A DNA stretch of 61,150 bases from NCBI GenBank assembly GCA_021201475.1, contig JAJQEV010000002.1, positions 1 to 61,150 on the forward strand, given 5' to 3'. This DNA comes from Clostridiales bacterium (GTDB lineage: Bacteria > Bacillota > Clostridia > Oscillospirales > Oscillospiraceae). This document shows positions 15,241 to 24,031 of this stretch, in pieces (within the stretch, counting starts at the first letter, position 1; each line of letters begins with the position of its first letter). The position numbers were made by a program, and so were the translations under genes. The notes beneath the pieces were generated by a model. It was not told the DNA's origin and made no database searches. It worked only from the letters and a program-made list of their open reading frames with translations.

Positions 15241-16577
15241 TCAGTCCACCTCTGCCTCGGCCAGCTGGCTCAGCCTGCGGGACTGCTCTATCAGCAGGGC
15301 ATCGGCCGTTCCCGGCTCCACCGGCCCAAATGCCTGAAAGGTTTTGTGATCCCGGGAGCTCTGGTCCAGCGTATAGCCGCCCTGTCCGGGAATGTGGGTA
15401 ATGACAAAGGCGTGCTCCGCCGTGCTTTCCCTGATCATGTCTCTGCCAATCTCCGCATACAGTTCGCCGCTGGTCAGAATTACGTCAATTTTCCCCAGGC
15501 GAAGGAGGTTTAACGTATAGTTGACGGTCACCCCCGGATTGGGCTCAAAGGCAGGAAAGTTGGGCATGATGGGAGCGCTGAAATCGGTACGCGGGCCTTC
15601 ACCGCCCACCCTGAGGCCAAAGGGGCCGGATTCGGCGGCCGCTCCCACTCTTTTCCTTGCCGGAACCTTAACCGTGGACGTCAGGTAGGTAAGCGCTGCC
15701 TCACAGCTGTCGCAGGAAATGTTTTCCAGGCAGGAAACGGCCTCCGCGCCCTGTCTGCGCCCCAGCTCCTCCATATGCAGGTAACCGGTTCCGTCAGGTT
15801 CGGCGATTTTTGTCACATAGCCGTCCGTAAATTCCTGCCAGCCATAGTCAAAGAGGATGGGATCCTGATTGCCCGCTGAGCCGGAGGTCCATAGGGCGAC
15901 GGCGTCCCCGCCGTAGTATTCTTCCACGAAGCGGCTGGCGATTCCCGGGAAATTTCCGGAGGACTTCCATTTTCCGTCCGTATCCTTCTGCAGAAACGCG
16001 CAGGTCGCGTGGCAGCAGTAATTCATCAGCGCGGCGATCAGGTTTCCTTCCATATCCACAAATTTGATTATGGACAGGCGTTTGTCGCTGTATCCTCCGT
16101 AATTCGGTCCTTCCACCCAGAAGCCAAAGCGGGTTTTCAGATCCCGGTTTACATTGCAGAAGCTCAAGGTCTGCCCGAAGCCGAAACGGGCCGGCCTTAA
16201 GGAGGCGATGGCCTCGCGGCAGGCCTGTATGCCGGCCTGCTTTTCAATCTCACGAAAAAGCTCAAACTTCTGCGCAGGGGCAGGGAATTTACTCCGGTCG
16301 CAGGGTGAGGTGTGGTTGTGGGTCACACTGAGAATGATGTCCCGGGCGTCAATGCCGCAGGCGTCGGCCAGAATCTTTTCAAGATCTTTAATGCCCGGCA
16401 GGTGCTTAGCTCATAGACGACAAATACAAGCCGTCTGCCGCCGCTTTCCAGTGCAAGCGCCCTCACATGGCAGGGGTCGTATATTCCGTCCAGCGTGCCA
16501 AAATTGGACGGGAAGGGATATTCTTCGGCCGGTGGGTCGATACAGACCCGCGCGGCGCCGGCCTTTAACTCATTCAT
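15241..16577 (-). pseudogene. Frameshifted neutral/alkaline ceramidase-like gene
   Basis: Together the two frames encode about 445 residues of a neutral/alkaline non-lysosomal ceramidase N-terminal-domain protein. The first frame (16577 downward) starts MNELKAGAARVCIDPP and runs to VFVVYELS. A one-base loss near 16405-16411 shifts the frame. The second frame continues LPGIKDLEKILADACGIDAR and SVTHNHTSP, then the metal-site motif MNYCCHATC, SGSAGNQDP and LTSGELYAEIGRDM, and ends normally at 15241. The GTG at 16326 lies in mid-domain, so it is not a separate start. Either the gene is broken or the assembly has a single-base error. It overlaps the upstream metallo-beta-lactamase gene by 4 bases. 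Confidence 0.82.
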
Positions 16578-17512
16578 CTTGTTTCCTCTTTTCCTTTCTC
16601 CAGCTGAGAGTCCCAGATCAAGTCGATATTATAATTGATTGCGGTGCCCTTCCAGACGCTTCTGCGGATCTGCGGGTCGAAGCGGCGCTGCTTTACGGTT
16701 TCCTCCGACCTGGGCTCGAAGGGATTGAGCAGGTAGGACATGGAGCCCTTATCCATATCGCCCTCGATGCCGCTCATGATGCGGTCGCAGTTCTCGATGT
16801 AGTAGTCCAGAATTTTCGCGTGCTGCGGGGAGCCGTTGTGCGGTGAGCAGATCATGTCAAAATCGTCCGCCCGCGCTTTCAAGCCCAGCATATTATTGCG
16901 GAAGGTCTCAACGCTGGTATTCCAGATATTGATCTGGCCGGGGTCAATCTCGTCGCCGGGGAAGAGAATCCCATAGGTCAGGTCAAGATAAATCAGGCTT
17001 GTAGGGCTGTGGCAGGGGTTATATTCCAAAACCTCAAGTCTGCGGCCGCCCAGGTCGATGATGTCACCGGGCTTCAGGATCGTGGGGACATAGTCGCCCT
17101 TCTGATGGCCACGTTGGCGAGGCTGATTCCACTCCTGCTCCCGGCTCTTTTTGATTTCCTCCCAGGCCGGTTCGGACATATAGATTTCACAGTCGTTGAA
17201 CTGCCAGTTGGCAAGGGTGTGGTCGCCGTGGGCGTGGGTACTCGCGACCTTTAACGGCTTGTCCGTGACGTAGCGTTCGATGTAGCCCCTGAAATCGTAA
17301 GTCATTTCCGTGGCGTCTATCACTAGCGCATAATCTCTGCCGATTAAAATGTGCGGGCAGGGGGTGTCCTGGCTGGGGTTGAACCATTTTACAATCCAGG
17401 TGTCAGGCTTCGCCAGCCGCAGGGAAAACTGTTTTTCCAGGGGCCATCCTTTGGCGTCCTCTATCAGCTGCGTTTTGATGTCGTCCATCAGGTGGTGTGT
17501 GATTTTAGTCAT
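16574..17512 (-). CDS. Metallo-beta-lactamase-fold hydrolase
   Basis: A 312-residue MBL-fold protein with an intact metal site: THAHGDH (His93, His95, Asp97, His98), NPCHSPTS, FPGDEID and CSPHNGSP supply the remaining ligands. There is no signal peptide, so it is probably cytoplasmic. The family includes lactonases, glyoxalase II-like thioesterases and others, and the sequence does not settle which. Its last bases (ATGA) overlap the ceramidase-like gene, so the two were likely translated together. Together with the HSL-type esterase and second MBL protein it forms a reverse-strand hydrolase cluster that may process one lipid or lactone substrate. Confidence 0.85.
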   Translation of the reverse strand: MTKITHHLMDDIKTQLIEDAKGWPLEKQFSLRLAKPDTWIVKWFNPSQDTPCPHILIGRDYALVIDATEMTYDFRGYIERYVTDKPLKVASTHAHGDHTLANWQFNDCEIYMSEPAWEEIKKSREQEWNQPRQRGHQKGDYVPTILKPGDIIDLGGRRLEVLEYNPCHSPTSLIYLDLTYGILFPGDEIDPGQINIWNTSVETFRNNMLGLKARADDFDMICSPHNGSPQHAKILDYYIENCDRIMSGIEGDMDKGSMSYLLNPFEPRSEETVKQRRFDPQIRRSVWKGTAINYNIDLIWDSQLEKGKEETR

Positions 17513-17567
17513 TTGCTTACCTCATTTTTGTCAGATAACAGGATGAAAGCTGCAAAAGGCAGCCAGG

Positions 17568-18452
17568 TCAGGGCGCGAAGCGCTGTGTAAGGAAGCAAAT
17601 TCTTTTAGCTACCTGCTCCCGAACGTACGGAGACCTCTCCGCAATATCATAGCCGTGCATAGTGTGCCGGGTTTCATTTAGCGTGACCTCTATACCGTCT
17701 TTGCGATAGCGTTGTGCGATCTCAATCCCCGCATCGTGGAGGCAGTCAAACTCCGTTGTCTCCAGATATGCTGTTGGGAATCCGATAAAATTCTCGGAGA
17801 GCAGCGGCATGAACAGTGGATTGCTACGGTCTTTTTCATCCGCATACAGCGCCAACGCCTTTGCGTTCAACACCGAGTTCCACATGGGGGTATCTGTAAA
17901 TTTATGCATGGATTCTGTATCAGGGCTGCTGGCCGCACCCGGATAGATCAACATCTGTCCGTCCGGCATCCGCAGCCCTTTTTCTCTGGCCAGCAGCATG
18001 ACCGACATGGCCAGGTCAGCCCCGGCGCTGTCGCCACCAACAATCAGCTTCTTGAAAGGCAGATGCTCCAAAGCCCAGGAGTATGCTGCAAAGCAGTCCA
18101 TGACAGGAATCGGGAACCTGTATTTGGGAGCCAGACGGTAATCCACAAACAGCACCGCACAGTTGGCGTTCAGCGCATAAGTCTGGGCGAGGTTTTTGTG
18201 ATAAGCAGCTGCCTTGATGAGAAAGGCCCCGCCGTGATAATAAATCAAAAGGGCGTCTGTGCCGCTCTTGGGCTGGATCAGGTCAGCCGTACAGTCCCCG
18301 ATTTGCACCTTTTCAGATTGCTGGCGGGAGTCCAGCTTCCTGCCGTGCTGTATCACGGGCATCAGCGCATTTGCGGCCTTTAACATCCACGGCTGGGTGG
18401 GGAGCCGTATCCAACTATATTTTTGAAACTCCGGGAGCAGGTTATATTTCAT
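17568..18452 (-). CDS. HSL-type alpha/beta-hydrolase (esterase/lipase)
   Basis: A 294-residue alpha/beta-hydrolase of the hormone-sensitive-lipase family. It has the oxyanion motif YYHGGAF (HGG at 73-75), the nucleophile Ser142 in GGDSAGAD, an acidic residue in EFDCLHD and the catalytic His in RHTMHG. The ATG at 18452 is chosen. A TTG seven codons earlier is possible, and GAGGA lies between them, so the start is not certain. There is no signal peptide. It lies between two MBL-fold genes in the same orientation, with 28 bases to the upstream stop. The substrate is probably a short- to medium-chain ester. Confidence 0.87.
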   Translation of the reverse strand: MKYNLLPEFQKYSWIRLPTQPWMLKAANALMPVIQHGRKLDSRQQSEKVQIGDCTADLIQPKSGTDALLIYYHGGAFLIKAAAYHKNLAQTYALNANCAVLFVDYRLAPKYRFPIPVMDCFAAYSWALEHLPFKKLIVGGDSAGADLAMSVMLLAREKGLRMPDGQMLIYPGAASSPDTESMHKFTDTPMWNSVLNAKALALYADEKDRSNPLFMPLLSENFIGFPTAYLETTEFDCLHDAGIEIAQRYRKDGIEVTLNETRHTMHGYDIAERSPYVREQVAKRICFLTQRFAP

Positions 18453-18479
18453 TGGGTTTCTTATATTCCTCAAAGCAGC

Positions 18480-19169
18480 TTAATCGCACAGGAACGCCGC
18501 TGTTCCCATATCATAGATTTTGATCTGTGCACCAAACCTCTCGCCTGCCTGGAAGGAAGCCTCTCCTGCCAGGATTTTGTCCATACAGGCCATGAGTTCA
18601 GGAATGATTTCCGGTTTCAGCGGCAAATCTGCGTGGGAGGGGTAAATCAGGTCATACTCTGACCGATGCGCCCATACTTTGTCCAGGCTCTGCCGATAAC
18701 CAATCAGATTCCGCATGGGGCCAAACAGAAAGATTTTACCGTTCTGGATAGAGTCCCCGCTGAACAATACCCGTCGATTGATGTCCAAAAGCGCGATGCT
18801 GCCGGGGGTGTGACCAGGCTGCGTGATTACCCGCAGCGGTCGGCCGCCGAGGTCAATTACATCGCCGTCCCACACCGGAGTCGGCGTCGGATGGGTCGCT
18901 CCCCGCTGAAAATAATTGACATACTCGGCCGGATGCATCAGCGTCGTGTCAAAAGCGTCATTGCCGGCAGTATGATCCATATCGGCGTGTGTGTTCAGCA
19001 GCTGCAACGGCAGGCTTGTGATGGATTCCGCGATCTCTCTGGCATTTTTGGTCGTCCTGCCGCTGTCAATGACCAGACCCTTTTCCGTGCCGGTCAAGAG
19101 AAAGAAGCGAACGCCCTCATCTTCAACAGACCATGTCTGGTCGTCTATTCTGTTAACTTTATAGTTCAT
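18480..19169 (-). CDS. Metallo-beta-lactamase-fold protein with an altered metal motif
   Basis: A 229-residue MBL-fold protein. The usual HxHxDH motif reads NTHADMDHTAG, so His61, Asp65 and His66 are kept but the second His is Asp63. QPGHTPGS, FSGDSIQ and YPSHADL supply the other family positions. The changed ligand may alter metal preference or activity. ATG 19169 follows AGAGGAGTGAATACG and starts a typical N-terminus (MNYKVNRIDDQTW); a longer in-frame reading lacks an RBS. It appears to be the first gene of the reverse hydrolase cluster. A perfect 13-bp hairpin lies 85 bases upstream. Confidence 0.85.
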   Translation of the reverse strand: MNYKVNRIDDQTWSVEDEGVRFFLLTGTEKGLVIDSGRTTKNAREIAESITSLPLQLLNTHADMDHTAGNDAFDTTLMHPAEYVNYFQRGATHPTPTPVWDGDVIDLGGRPLRVITQPGHTPGSIALLDINRRVLFSGDSIQNGKIFLFGPMRNLIGYRQSLDKVWAHRSEYDLIYPSHADLPLKPEIIPELMACMDKILAGEASFQAGERFGAQIKIYDMGTAAFLCD

Positions 19170-19253
19170 CGTATTCACTCCTCTAATGCTGTGTCCATTG
19201 TCTGTTTCACGCCAGGCGCCAGGCAAGCAGGCCCGTCTTCCTGGGATTTCTGT

Positions 19254-19285
19254 GAGCGGATAAACGTATCTTCGTTTATCCGCTC
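19254..19285. promoter_or_regulatory. Perfect 13-bp inverted repeat upstream of the hydrolase cluster
   Basis: GAGCGGATAAACG and its exact complement surround a 6-base loop. No T tract follows on either strand, so it is not a standard terminator. Position in the leader of the 18480-19169 gene suggests a regulator site or RNA structure. Confidence 0.45.
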
Positions 19286-19345
19286 CTGCTCTGCTTCACA
19301 TCGTTCTCTCCGGCTGCATCCTCTGTTTATCCTGCATTTTTCGCA

Positions 19346-19387
19346 AAAACGGACGGAAAATACAGATTTGAATTCTCCGTCCGTTTT
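19346..19387 (-). terminator. Terminator of tsaE-tsaB-upp
   Basis: AAAACGGACGGA and TCCGTCCGTTTT form a 12-bp stem followed on the reverse strand by TTTTT. It lies 11 bases after the upp stop codon. Confidence 0.8.
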
Positions 19388-19397
19388 CGGTATGCTC

Positions 19398-20042
19398 TTA
19401 TTTTGTGCCAAAAATCCGGTCTCCGGCATCGCCCAGGCCGGGTACAATATAACCGTGCTCATTCAGATGGTCATCCAGCGCCGCCACATAGACTTCCACA
19501 TCGGGATGCTCTCTGGCGATGCAATCCATCCCCTCCGGGGCGGCGATAATGTTCATCATGGTGATTTTGGTACAACCGTACTCCTTCATGAACTGGATGG
19601 CTGCGGACGCGCTGCCGCCGGTGGCCAGCATGGGGTCAACGATGATGACATCCCGCTCCGCGATGTCCGGGGGCATTTTACAGTAATACTCCACCGGCGC
19701 CAGGGTCTCCGGGTCGCGGTACAGGCCGATATGCCCCACCTTGGCGGATGGCAGCAGGTTCAGTATGCCGTCTACCATTCCCAGTCCAGCACGGAGGATG
19801 GGCACGATGGCCACCTTTTTCCCGCTGAGGGTCTGGCAGTGGGCGATGCCCACTGGGGTCTGAACGTCCACCGGCTCTGTGGTCATATTCCGGGTGGCTT
19901 CATAGGTAATGAGGGTAGCGATCTCCGCGACGATGGTGCGGAACTCATGGGTGCCGGTCTCTTCATTCCGCAAAATCGCCAGCTTGTGGGAAATCAGCGG
20001 ATGCTCCAGAACGTGCAGCTTCGGATTGTCTTTGTACAACAT
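19398..20042 (-). CDS. upp: Uracil phosphoribosyltransferase
   Basis: A 214-residue UPRT of normal length that makes UMP from uracil and PRPP (pyrimidine salvage). It has the PRPP-binding loop [10 protein letters not shown], the GLGMVDG segment and the [12 protein letters not shown]-terminus, all diagnostic. RBS GAAGGAG precedes the ATG. It is the last gene of the tsaE-tsaB-upp unit and is followed by a terminator. Confidence 0.97.
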   Translation of the reverse strand: MLYKDNPKLHVLEHPLISHKLAILRNEETGTHEFRTIVAEIATLITYEATRNMTTEPVDVQTPVGIAHCQTLSGKKVAIVPILRAGLGMVDGILNLLPSAKVGHIGLYRDPETLAPVEYYCKMPPDIAERDVIIVDPMLATGGSASAAIQFMKEYGCTKITMMNIIAAPEGMDCIAREHPDVEVYVAALDDHLNEHGYIVPGLGDAGDRIFGTK

Positions 20043-20088
20043 AGAAACGCGCTCCTTCTTATCTTGAACGTTGTGGTCTCTGACTGCA

Positions 20089-20805
20089 TCAGGGGATCTG
20101 CTTCGCGTTCATCCGTTCACGGCGCTCCCGCTCCGCCTGGCTCAGCCGAAGGTATCGGGCCTCCAGTGCGCCGCCGGAGCAGGGCTGCCCTGTCTCCAGA
20201 AAGCGGAGAGCCGCCCGCGCAACCCCCCAGGCCCTCTGATGCCGCAGATTTTCCGGGGCAAGCACCAGGTCATAGCCCCTCTCCTTCCCATAATTATAGC
20301 ACAGTTCCGCTCCATCGCCAACAAGAAATTGCGAGGTTTCCCCCATTTTTTCCGAGGCAAACAGTTCCTCCAGGCTGATGGCCCGATCCTCCGTCAGACG
20401 GGTGAGCTTCCCCCGACCGTCGCTTTCAAACAGGGCGTTGTACACCTGGCTGCGTCTGGCGTCCATGGCGCAGCAGATCGCGCCGGGCACCATGCTGGCG
20501 TTCCACGCCATTGCCTCCAGCGTGGACACCCCCACGCAGGGCTTCTCCTCCGGCCAGGCCAGCCCCTTCGCCATGGACAGGCCGATGCGCAGCCCGGTAA
20601 AGGAGCCTGGGCCGTTGGCGCAGGCGATCAGGTCGATGTCGGCCAGCGACAGCCCCACGTTTGCCAGCAGGCTCTCACACATGGGCAGCAGCGTCGTGCT
20701 GTGGGTCATGCCGTTATTCTGATAAGATTCCGCCAGCAGGAAGGCATCCCGGCACACAGCCACCGACGCCGCCTTCGCGGAGGACTCCAGCGCTAAAATA
20801 TTCAA
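20089..20805 (-). CDS. tsaB: tRNA t6A biosynthesis protein TsaB
   Basis: A 238-residue TsaB (YeaZ), the scaffold partner of TsaD and TsaE in N6-threonylcarbamoyladenosine synthesis at A37 of tRNAs. It has the N-terminal [20 protein letters not shown] strand and [20 protein letters not shown], the family signature. Translation starts at TTG (20805-20803), overlapping the tsaE stop, with GGAAGG close upstream. It is co-transcribed with tsaE. The canonical tsaD is not adjacent; a divergent TsaD-like gene lies at 55603-56535. Confidence 0.95.
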   Translation of the reverse strand: MNILALESSAKAASVAVCRDAFLLAESYQNNGMTHSTTLLPMCESLLANVGLSLADIDLIACANGPGSFTGLRIGLSMAKGLAWPEEKPCVGVSTLEAMAWNASMVPGAICCAMDARRSQVYNALFESDGRGKLTRLTEDRAISLEELFASEKMGETSQFLVGDGAELCYNYGKERGYDLVLAPENLRHQRAWGVARAALRFLETGQPCSGGALEARYLRLSQAERERRERMNAKQIP

Positions 20806-21227
20806 AATCCTTCCACTCCCGTTATCGTGATGTTGCGGCTCTCCTCATCGCCGCCTCGGCGGATGTCCACCCGGACGCAGCCATCCAGTGCATCGTCCAC
20901 GATTTCGCTCCACTCCACGGCACAGATGCCGCCCCGGGCCAGGTAGTCCTCCCAGCCGATGTCGTACAGCTCGTCAGAGCCGCTCAGCCGGTACATATCA
21001 AAGTGGAACAGGGGCAACCGTCCCCCCTCATACTCGTTGACGATGGTGAAGGTGGGGGACGTGACCCGACCGGTGAAGCCCAGCCCCCGCGCCAGCCCCC
21101 GGGTAAACGCCGTCTTTCCCGCTCCCAGGTCGCCGGTATAGGCCAGCACCGCCCCCTGGCCCAGGGCGGAGGCCAGCCGCTCCCCCAGCGCCTCCGTTTC
21201 GGCGGCGGAATGGGTTTCATATTCCAT
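20802..21227 (-). CDS. tsaE: tRNA t6A biosynthesis ATPase TsaE
   Basis: A 141-residue TsaE (YjeE) P-loop ATPase that cycles the TsaBD complex during t6A formation. Walker A GDLGAGKT lies at residues 32-39, and SPTFTIVNEYEG and FHFDMYRL follow as the family motifs. The ATG at 21227 has AAAGGAAG upstream and gives normal length; upstream in-frame starts overlap the promoter. It is the first gene of the unit, driven by the promoter at 21277-21305. Confidence 0.95.
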   Translation of the reverse strand: MEYETHSAAETEALGERLASALGQGAVLAYTGDLGAGKTAFTRGLARGLGFTGRVTSPTFTIVNEYEGGRLPLFHFDMYRLSGSDELYDIGWEDYLARGGICAVEWSEIVDDALDGCVRVDIRRGGDEESRNITITGVEGF

Positions 21228-21276
21228 GGGCAGTCGCTTCCTTTCCATTGACAGGGTTCCGCGCAGTATCGTTGCC

Positions 21277-21305
21277 ATTATAGCATATCTGCCCCGAAGA
21301 TGCAA
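21277..21305 (-). promoter_or_regulatory. Promoter of tsaE-tsaB-upp
   Basis: Reverse strand TTGCAT (21300-21305), a 17-base spacer and TATAAT (21277-21282). Confidence 0.82.
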
Positions 21306-21311
21306 AAGCTG

Positions 21312-21340
21312 TTTACATCATTCCGCTTTCGTGTTATAAT
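21312..21340 (+). promoter_or_regulatory. Promoter of the SEDS gene
   Basis: TTTACA (21312-21317), a 17-base spacer and TATAAT (21335-21340). Its -35 is only 6 bases from the -35 of the divergent tsaE promoter. Confidence 0.82.
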
Positions 21341-21384
21341 AGGCTTGCTATCGTTTCCCATTTACCCCAGAAAGAAGTGAAACC

Positions 21385-22596
21385 ATGTCCGCGATACGCG
21401 ATTTAATTGTTGACGCCCTGAAGGGGGCAGACCATATTCTGCTCTCCCTCTGTGTCCTGGCCAGCTCCTTTGGCCTGGTGCTGATTTACTCCGCCTCCCG
21501 GTATCGGGAAGGCTTTCACAGTCTGCCCATGAAGCAGGCCATGTGCGTTGGCATTGGTATTGTGCTATATTTCGTGATGAGCCAGCTAAATATTCGTGTG
21601 CTGATGGAGCGCTGGTATATCGTCATTCCGCTGTGTGTGGCCTTCCAACTGCTGGTGTTGGTCTTCCCCGCCGCAGCCAATGCCACCAGCGGCAACCGGG
21701 CCTGGGTGGACATCCCCGGTATCCCCTTCACCATCCAGCCCGCCGAAATCAACAAGCTGTTCTTCACCATCCTGTTGGCCGGCTTTGTGGTATACCTCCA
21801 AAAGCGGGGCGACCCCAGCAGCATTTCCTCCGTTGTGCTGTTGGCGCTGGCGCTGGGTATTCCGGTGGGCTTCATGGTGGTCGTCACCGGCGATGTGGGC
21901 TCCTGCCTGATTTATGTTGTAATTTGGCTTGCCATGCTGTGGTGTGCCGGCATTAAAAAGCGCTGGTTTGTGCTGGGCGCGGCCTGCGTGGGCGCGGCCG
22001 GACTGGTGCTTTGGAATATCCTGCCCGACACCAACTATATGAAGCGCCGCATCCTGGTGGTGATGGATCACAGCTATGACCCTCAGGGGGTCGGCTTTCA
22101 CCAGCGCCGCTCCCTGATTGCCATCCGCTCCGGCGGGCTGACCGGTCAGGGCTATTTGCAGGGTACCATCACCCAATCCTCCTCCTCCAACTCCCTGCCG
22201 GAGCGCACAACGGACTTCATCTTCTCCTCCTGCGCGGAAGAATGGGGGCTGGTGGGCTGCACGGTGGTGTTGCTTGTGCTGATGGCCATTGTGCTCCGGT
22301 GCCTGTATATCGCCCTGACCGCCAGCGACTCCTTCTATGCCCTAATTGCCGTGGGCTACAGCGCCATGCTACTGGCCCAGATCATCATCAATGTGGGGGT
22401 CTGCCTCTATGTGGTACCCACTATCGGCCTGACCCTGCCTTTTATCAGCTACGGCGGCTCCTCCATCATCACAAACTTCATCGCCATGGGGATACTGTCG
22501 GGCATCAAGTCCCGCTCACTGCCCAACTGGCTGCGGGACCGTTCTGACATCAAGTGGAACACGAACGGCGAGCAGCATCGCCAGATTATGGAATAA
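21385..22596 (+). CDS. SEDS-family peptidoglycan glycosyltransferase (RodA/FtsW type)
   Basis: A 403-residue polytopic membrane protein of the SEDS family, which polymerises lipid II into glycan strands together with a class B PBP. About ten hydrophobic segments are visible. Motifs are NRAWVDIPGIPFTIQPAEINK (loop with the conserved Gln-Pro-Ala/Ser-Glu), a large outer loop with SLPERTTDFIFS, and TIGLTLPFISYGGSS near the end. These fit RodA better than FtsW, but SpoVE-type homologues share them and no PBP gene is adjacent, so the role (elongation, division or spore cortex) stays open. It is a single-gene unit with a strong promoter and terminator. Confidence 0.9.
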   Translation: MSAIRDLIVDALKGADHILLSLCVLASSFGLVLIYSASRYREGFHSLPMKQAMCVGIGIVLYFVMSQLNIRVLMERWYIVIPLCVAFQLLVLVFPAAANATSGNRAWVDIPGIPFTIQPAEINKLFFTILLAGFVVYLQKRGDPSSISSVVLLALALGIPVGFMVVVTGDVGSCLIYVVIWLAMLWCAGIKKRWFVLGAACVGAAGLVLWNILPDTNYMKRRILVVMDHSYDPQGVGFHQRRSLIAIRSGGLTGQGYLQGTITQSSSSNSLPERTTDFIFSSCAEEWGLVGCTVVLLVLMAIVLRCLYIALTASDSFYALIAVGYSAMLLAQIIINVGVCLYVVPTIGLTLPFISYGGSSIITNFIAMGILSGIKSRSLPNWLRDRSDIKWNTNGEQHRQIME

Positions 22597-22613
22597 CTTC
22601 CACCATAAACTAC

Positions 22614-22638
22614 GGCGCCGGACGAACTGTCCGGCGCC
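22614..22638. terminator. Bidirectional terminator between the SEDS gene and glmM
   Basis: A perfect 10-bp stem GGCGCCGGAC / GTCCGGCGCC with a 5-base loop, followed by TTGCTTTATT on the forward strand. Confidence 0.75.
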
Positions 22639-22643
22639 TTGCT

Positions 22644-23999
22644 TTATTCCGTTTTCGCCTCGTGGCCCTGGGCACGGATGACCTCCAGCACTGAGTCCAC
22701 ATAGCGTTCGCACTCCTCCTGAGTCTCCGCCTCCACCATGACGCGAATCAGCGGTTCCGTCCCGCTCTCCCGCACCAGGATGCGGCCGCTGTCTCCCAGC
22801 CGGTCGGCCACCTTCTGCACGGCCGCCTGCACCGCCGGGTCGTTCTGCGCCTCCGGTTTGGAGCGCACCCGAATGTTCTTCAGCACCTGGGGATAGATGC
22901 GCACCGGCTGGGCCAGCTCCGACAGGGGCATCTTTTTCGCCAGCAGCACCTGCATCATTTTCAGGCTGGTCAGGATGCCGTCCCCGGTGGTGGCGTACTT
23001 GCTGAAAATGATATGGCCCGACTGCTCGCCGCCCAGGCGGTTCCCGTGCTGGGTCATGTACTCATAGACGTACTTGTCTCCCACGTCGGTCTTGGCATAA
23101 TCGATGCCCGCCGCGTCAAACGCCTTGTACAGGCCGAAGTTGGACATAACGGTGGTCACAACTGTATTCGTCAGCAGCTTGCCCCGCTCCTTCATATATT
23201 TGGCGTAGATATACATGATAAGGTCGCCGTTGACCACATTGCCCTTCTCATCCACGCAGAGGCAGCGGTCCGCGTCCCCGTCATAGGCAAAGCCCACGTC
23301 CAGCTTGTGCTCCACCACAAAGGACTGGAGTGCCTTGATGTGGGTGCTGCCCACCCCGTCATTGATGTTCACCCCGTCTGGCTGGTCGGCCATGACGTAG
23401 GTGGTTGCCCCCAGCGCATCAAACACGCTGCGGGCGATGGAGGAGGCGCTGCCGTTGGCGCAGTCCAGCCCCACCCGCATCCCACGGAAGGAGTAGATAG
23501 CCTGGGCAATCAGGTAGCCCATATAGCGGTTGCGGCCCGCTTCATATTCCACCACGCGGCCCACCTCGGCCCGCTGGGCCAGGGGCAGGGTGTCCACCGG
23601 TTCGTCCAGGTAGGCTTCGATTTTCTGGATGGTCTCCTCGTCCATCTTCTCGCCCCGGCTGTTCAGCAGCTTGATGCCGTTGTCATAATAGGGGTTGTGG
23701 CTGGCGGAAATCATAATTCCGCAGTCAAACCCGTCCGTATGGGCGATATAGGAGACGCTGGGGGTAGTAGTCACCCGCAACATATAGGCGTCCGCGCCGG
23801 AGGCGTTCAGACCGGAGGCCAGGGCGCTTTCCAGCATATCGCAGGAGCGGCGGGTGTCCTTGCCGATGACCACCCGACACCGCTCCCCCGTTTTGTGATA
23901 GCAGGCGCCCAAATAGCGGCCGATTCGGTAGGCGTGCTCCGCCCGCAGGGACACGTTCGCTTCCCCGCGAAACCCGTCCGTGCCAAAATACTTTCCCAT
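22644..23999 (-). CDS. glmM: Phosphoglucosamine mutase
   Basis: A 451-residue GlmM, converting glucosamine-6-P to glucosamine-1-P for UDP-GlcNAc and cell-wall synthesis. MGKYFGTDGFRGEAN at the start is diagnostic. The phosphoserine loop MISASHNPYYDNG (Ser near 100), the metal loop AYDGDADR and the GEQSGHIIF sugar-binding motif are intact. RESGTEPLIRVMVE closes the protein. It follows the TagH-like ABC ATPase gene by 32 bases on the reverse strand, so the two are probably co-transcribed. Confidence 0.97.
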   Translation of the reverse strand: MGKYFGTDGFRGEANVSLRAEHAYRIGRYLGACYHKTGERCRVVIGKDTRRSCDMLESALASGLNASGADAYMLRVTTTPSVSYIAHTDGFDCGIMISASHNPYYDNGIKLLNSRGEKMDEETIQKIEAYLDEPVDTLPLAQRAEVGRVVEYEAGRNRYMGYLIAQAIYSFRGMRVGLDCANGSASSIARSVFDALGATTYVMADQPDGVNINDGVGSTHIKALQSFVVEHKLDVGFAYDGDADRCLCVDEKGNVVNGDLIMYIYAKYMKERGKLLTNTVVTTVMSNFGLYKAFDAAGIDYAKTDVGDKYVYEYMTQHGNRLGGEQSGHIIFSKYATTGDGILTSLKMMQVLLAKKMPLSELAQPVRIYPQVLKNIRVRSKPEAQNDPAVQAAVQKVADRLGDSGRILVRESGTEPLIRVMVEAETQEECERYVDSVLEVIRAQGHEAKTE

Positions 24000-24031
24000 G
24001 TGCTATGGTCCTCCCTCTCCGTAGCTTCACG

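Noticed and set aside
15026..15337. A short frame with KTDSPKTGD, resembling an LPxTG tail
   Set aside because: No hydrophobic segment and basic tail follow, and the frame crosses two terminator-like hairpins and the end of the ceramidase-like gene.
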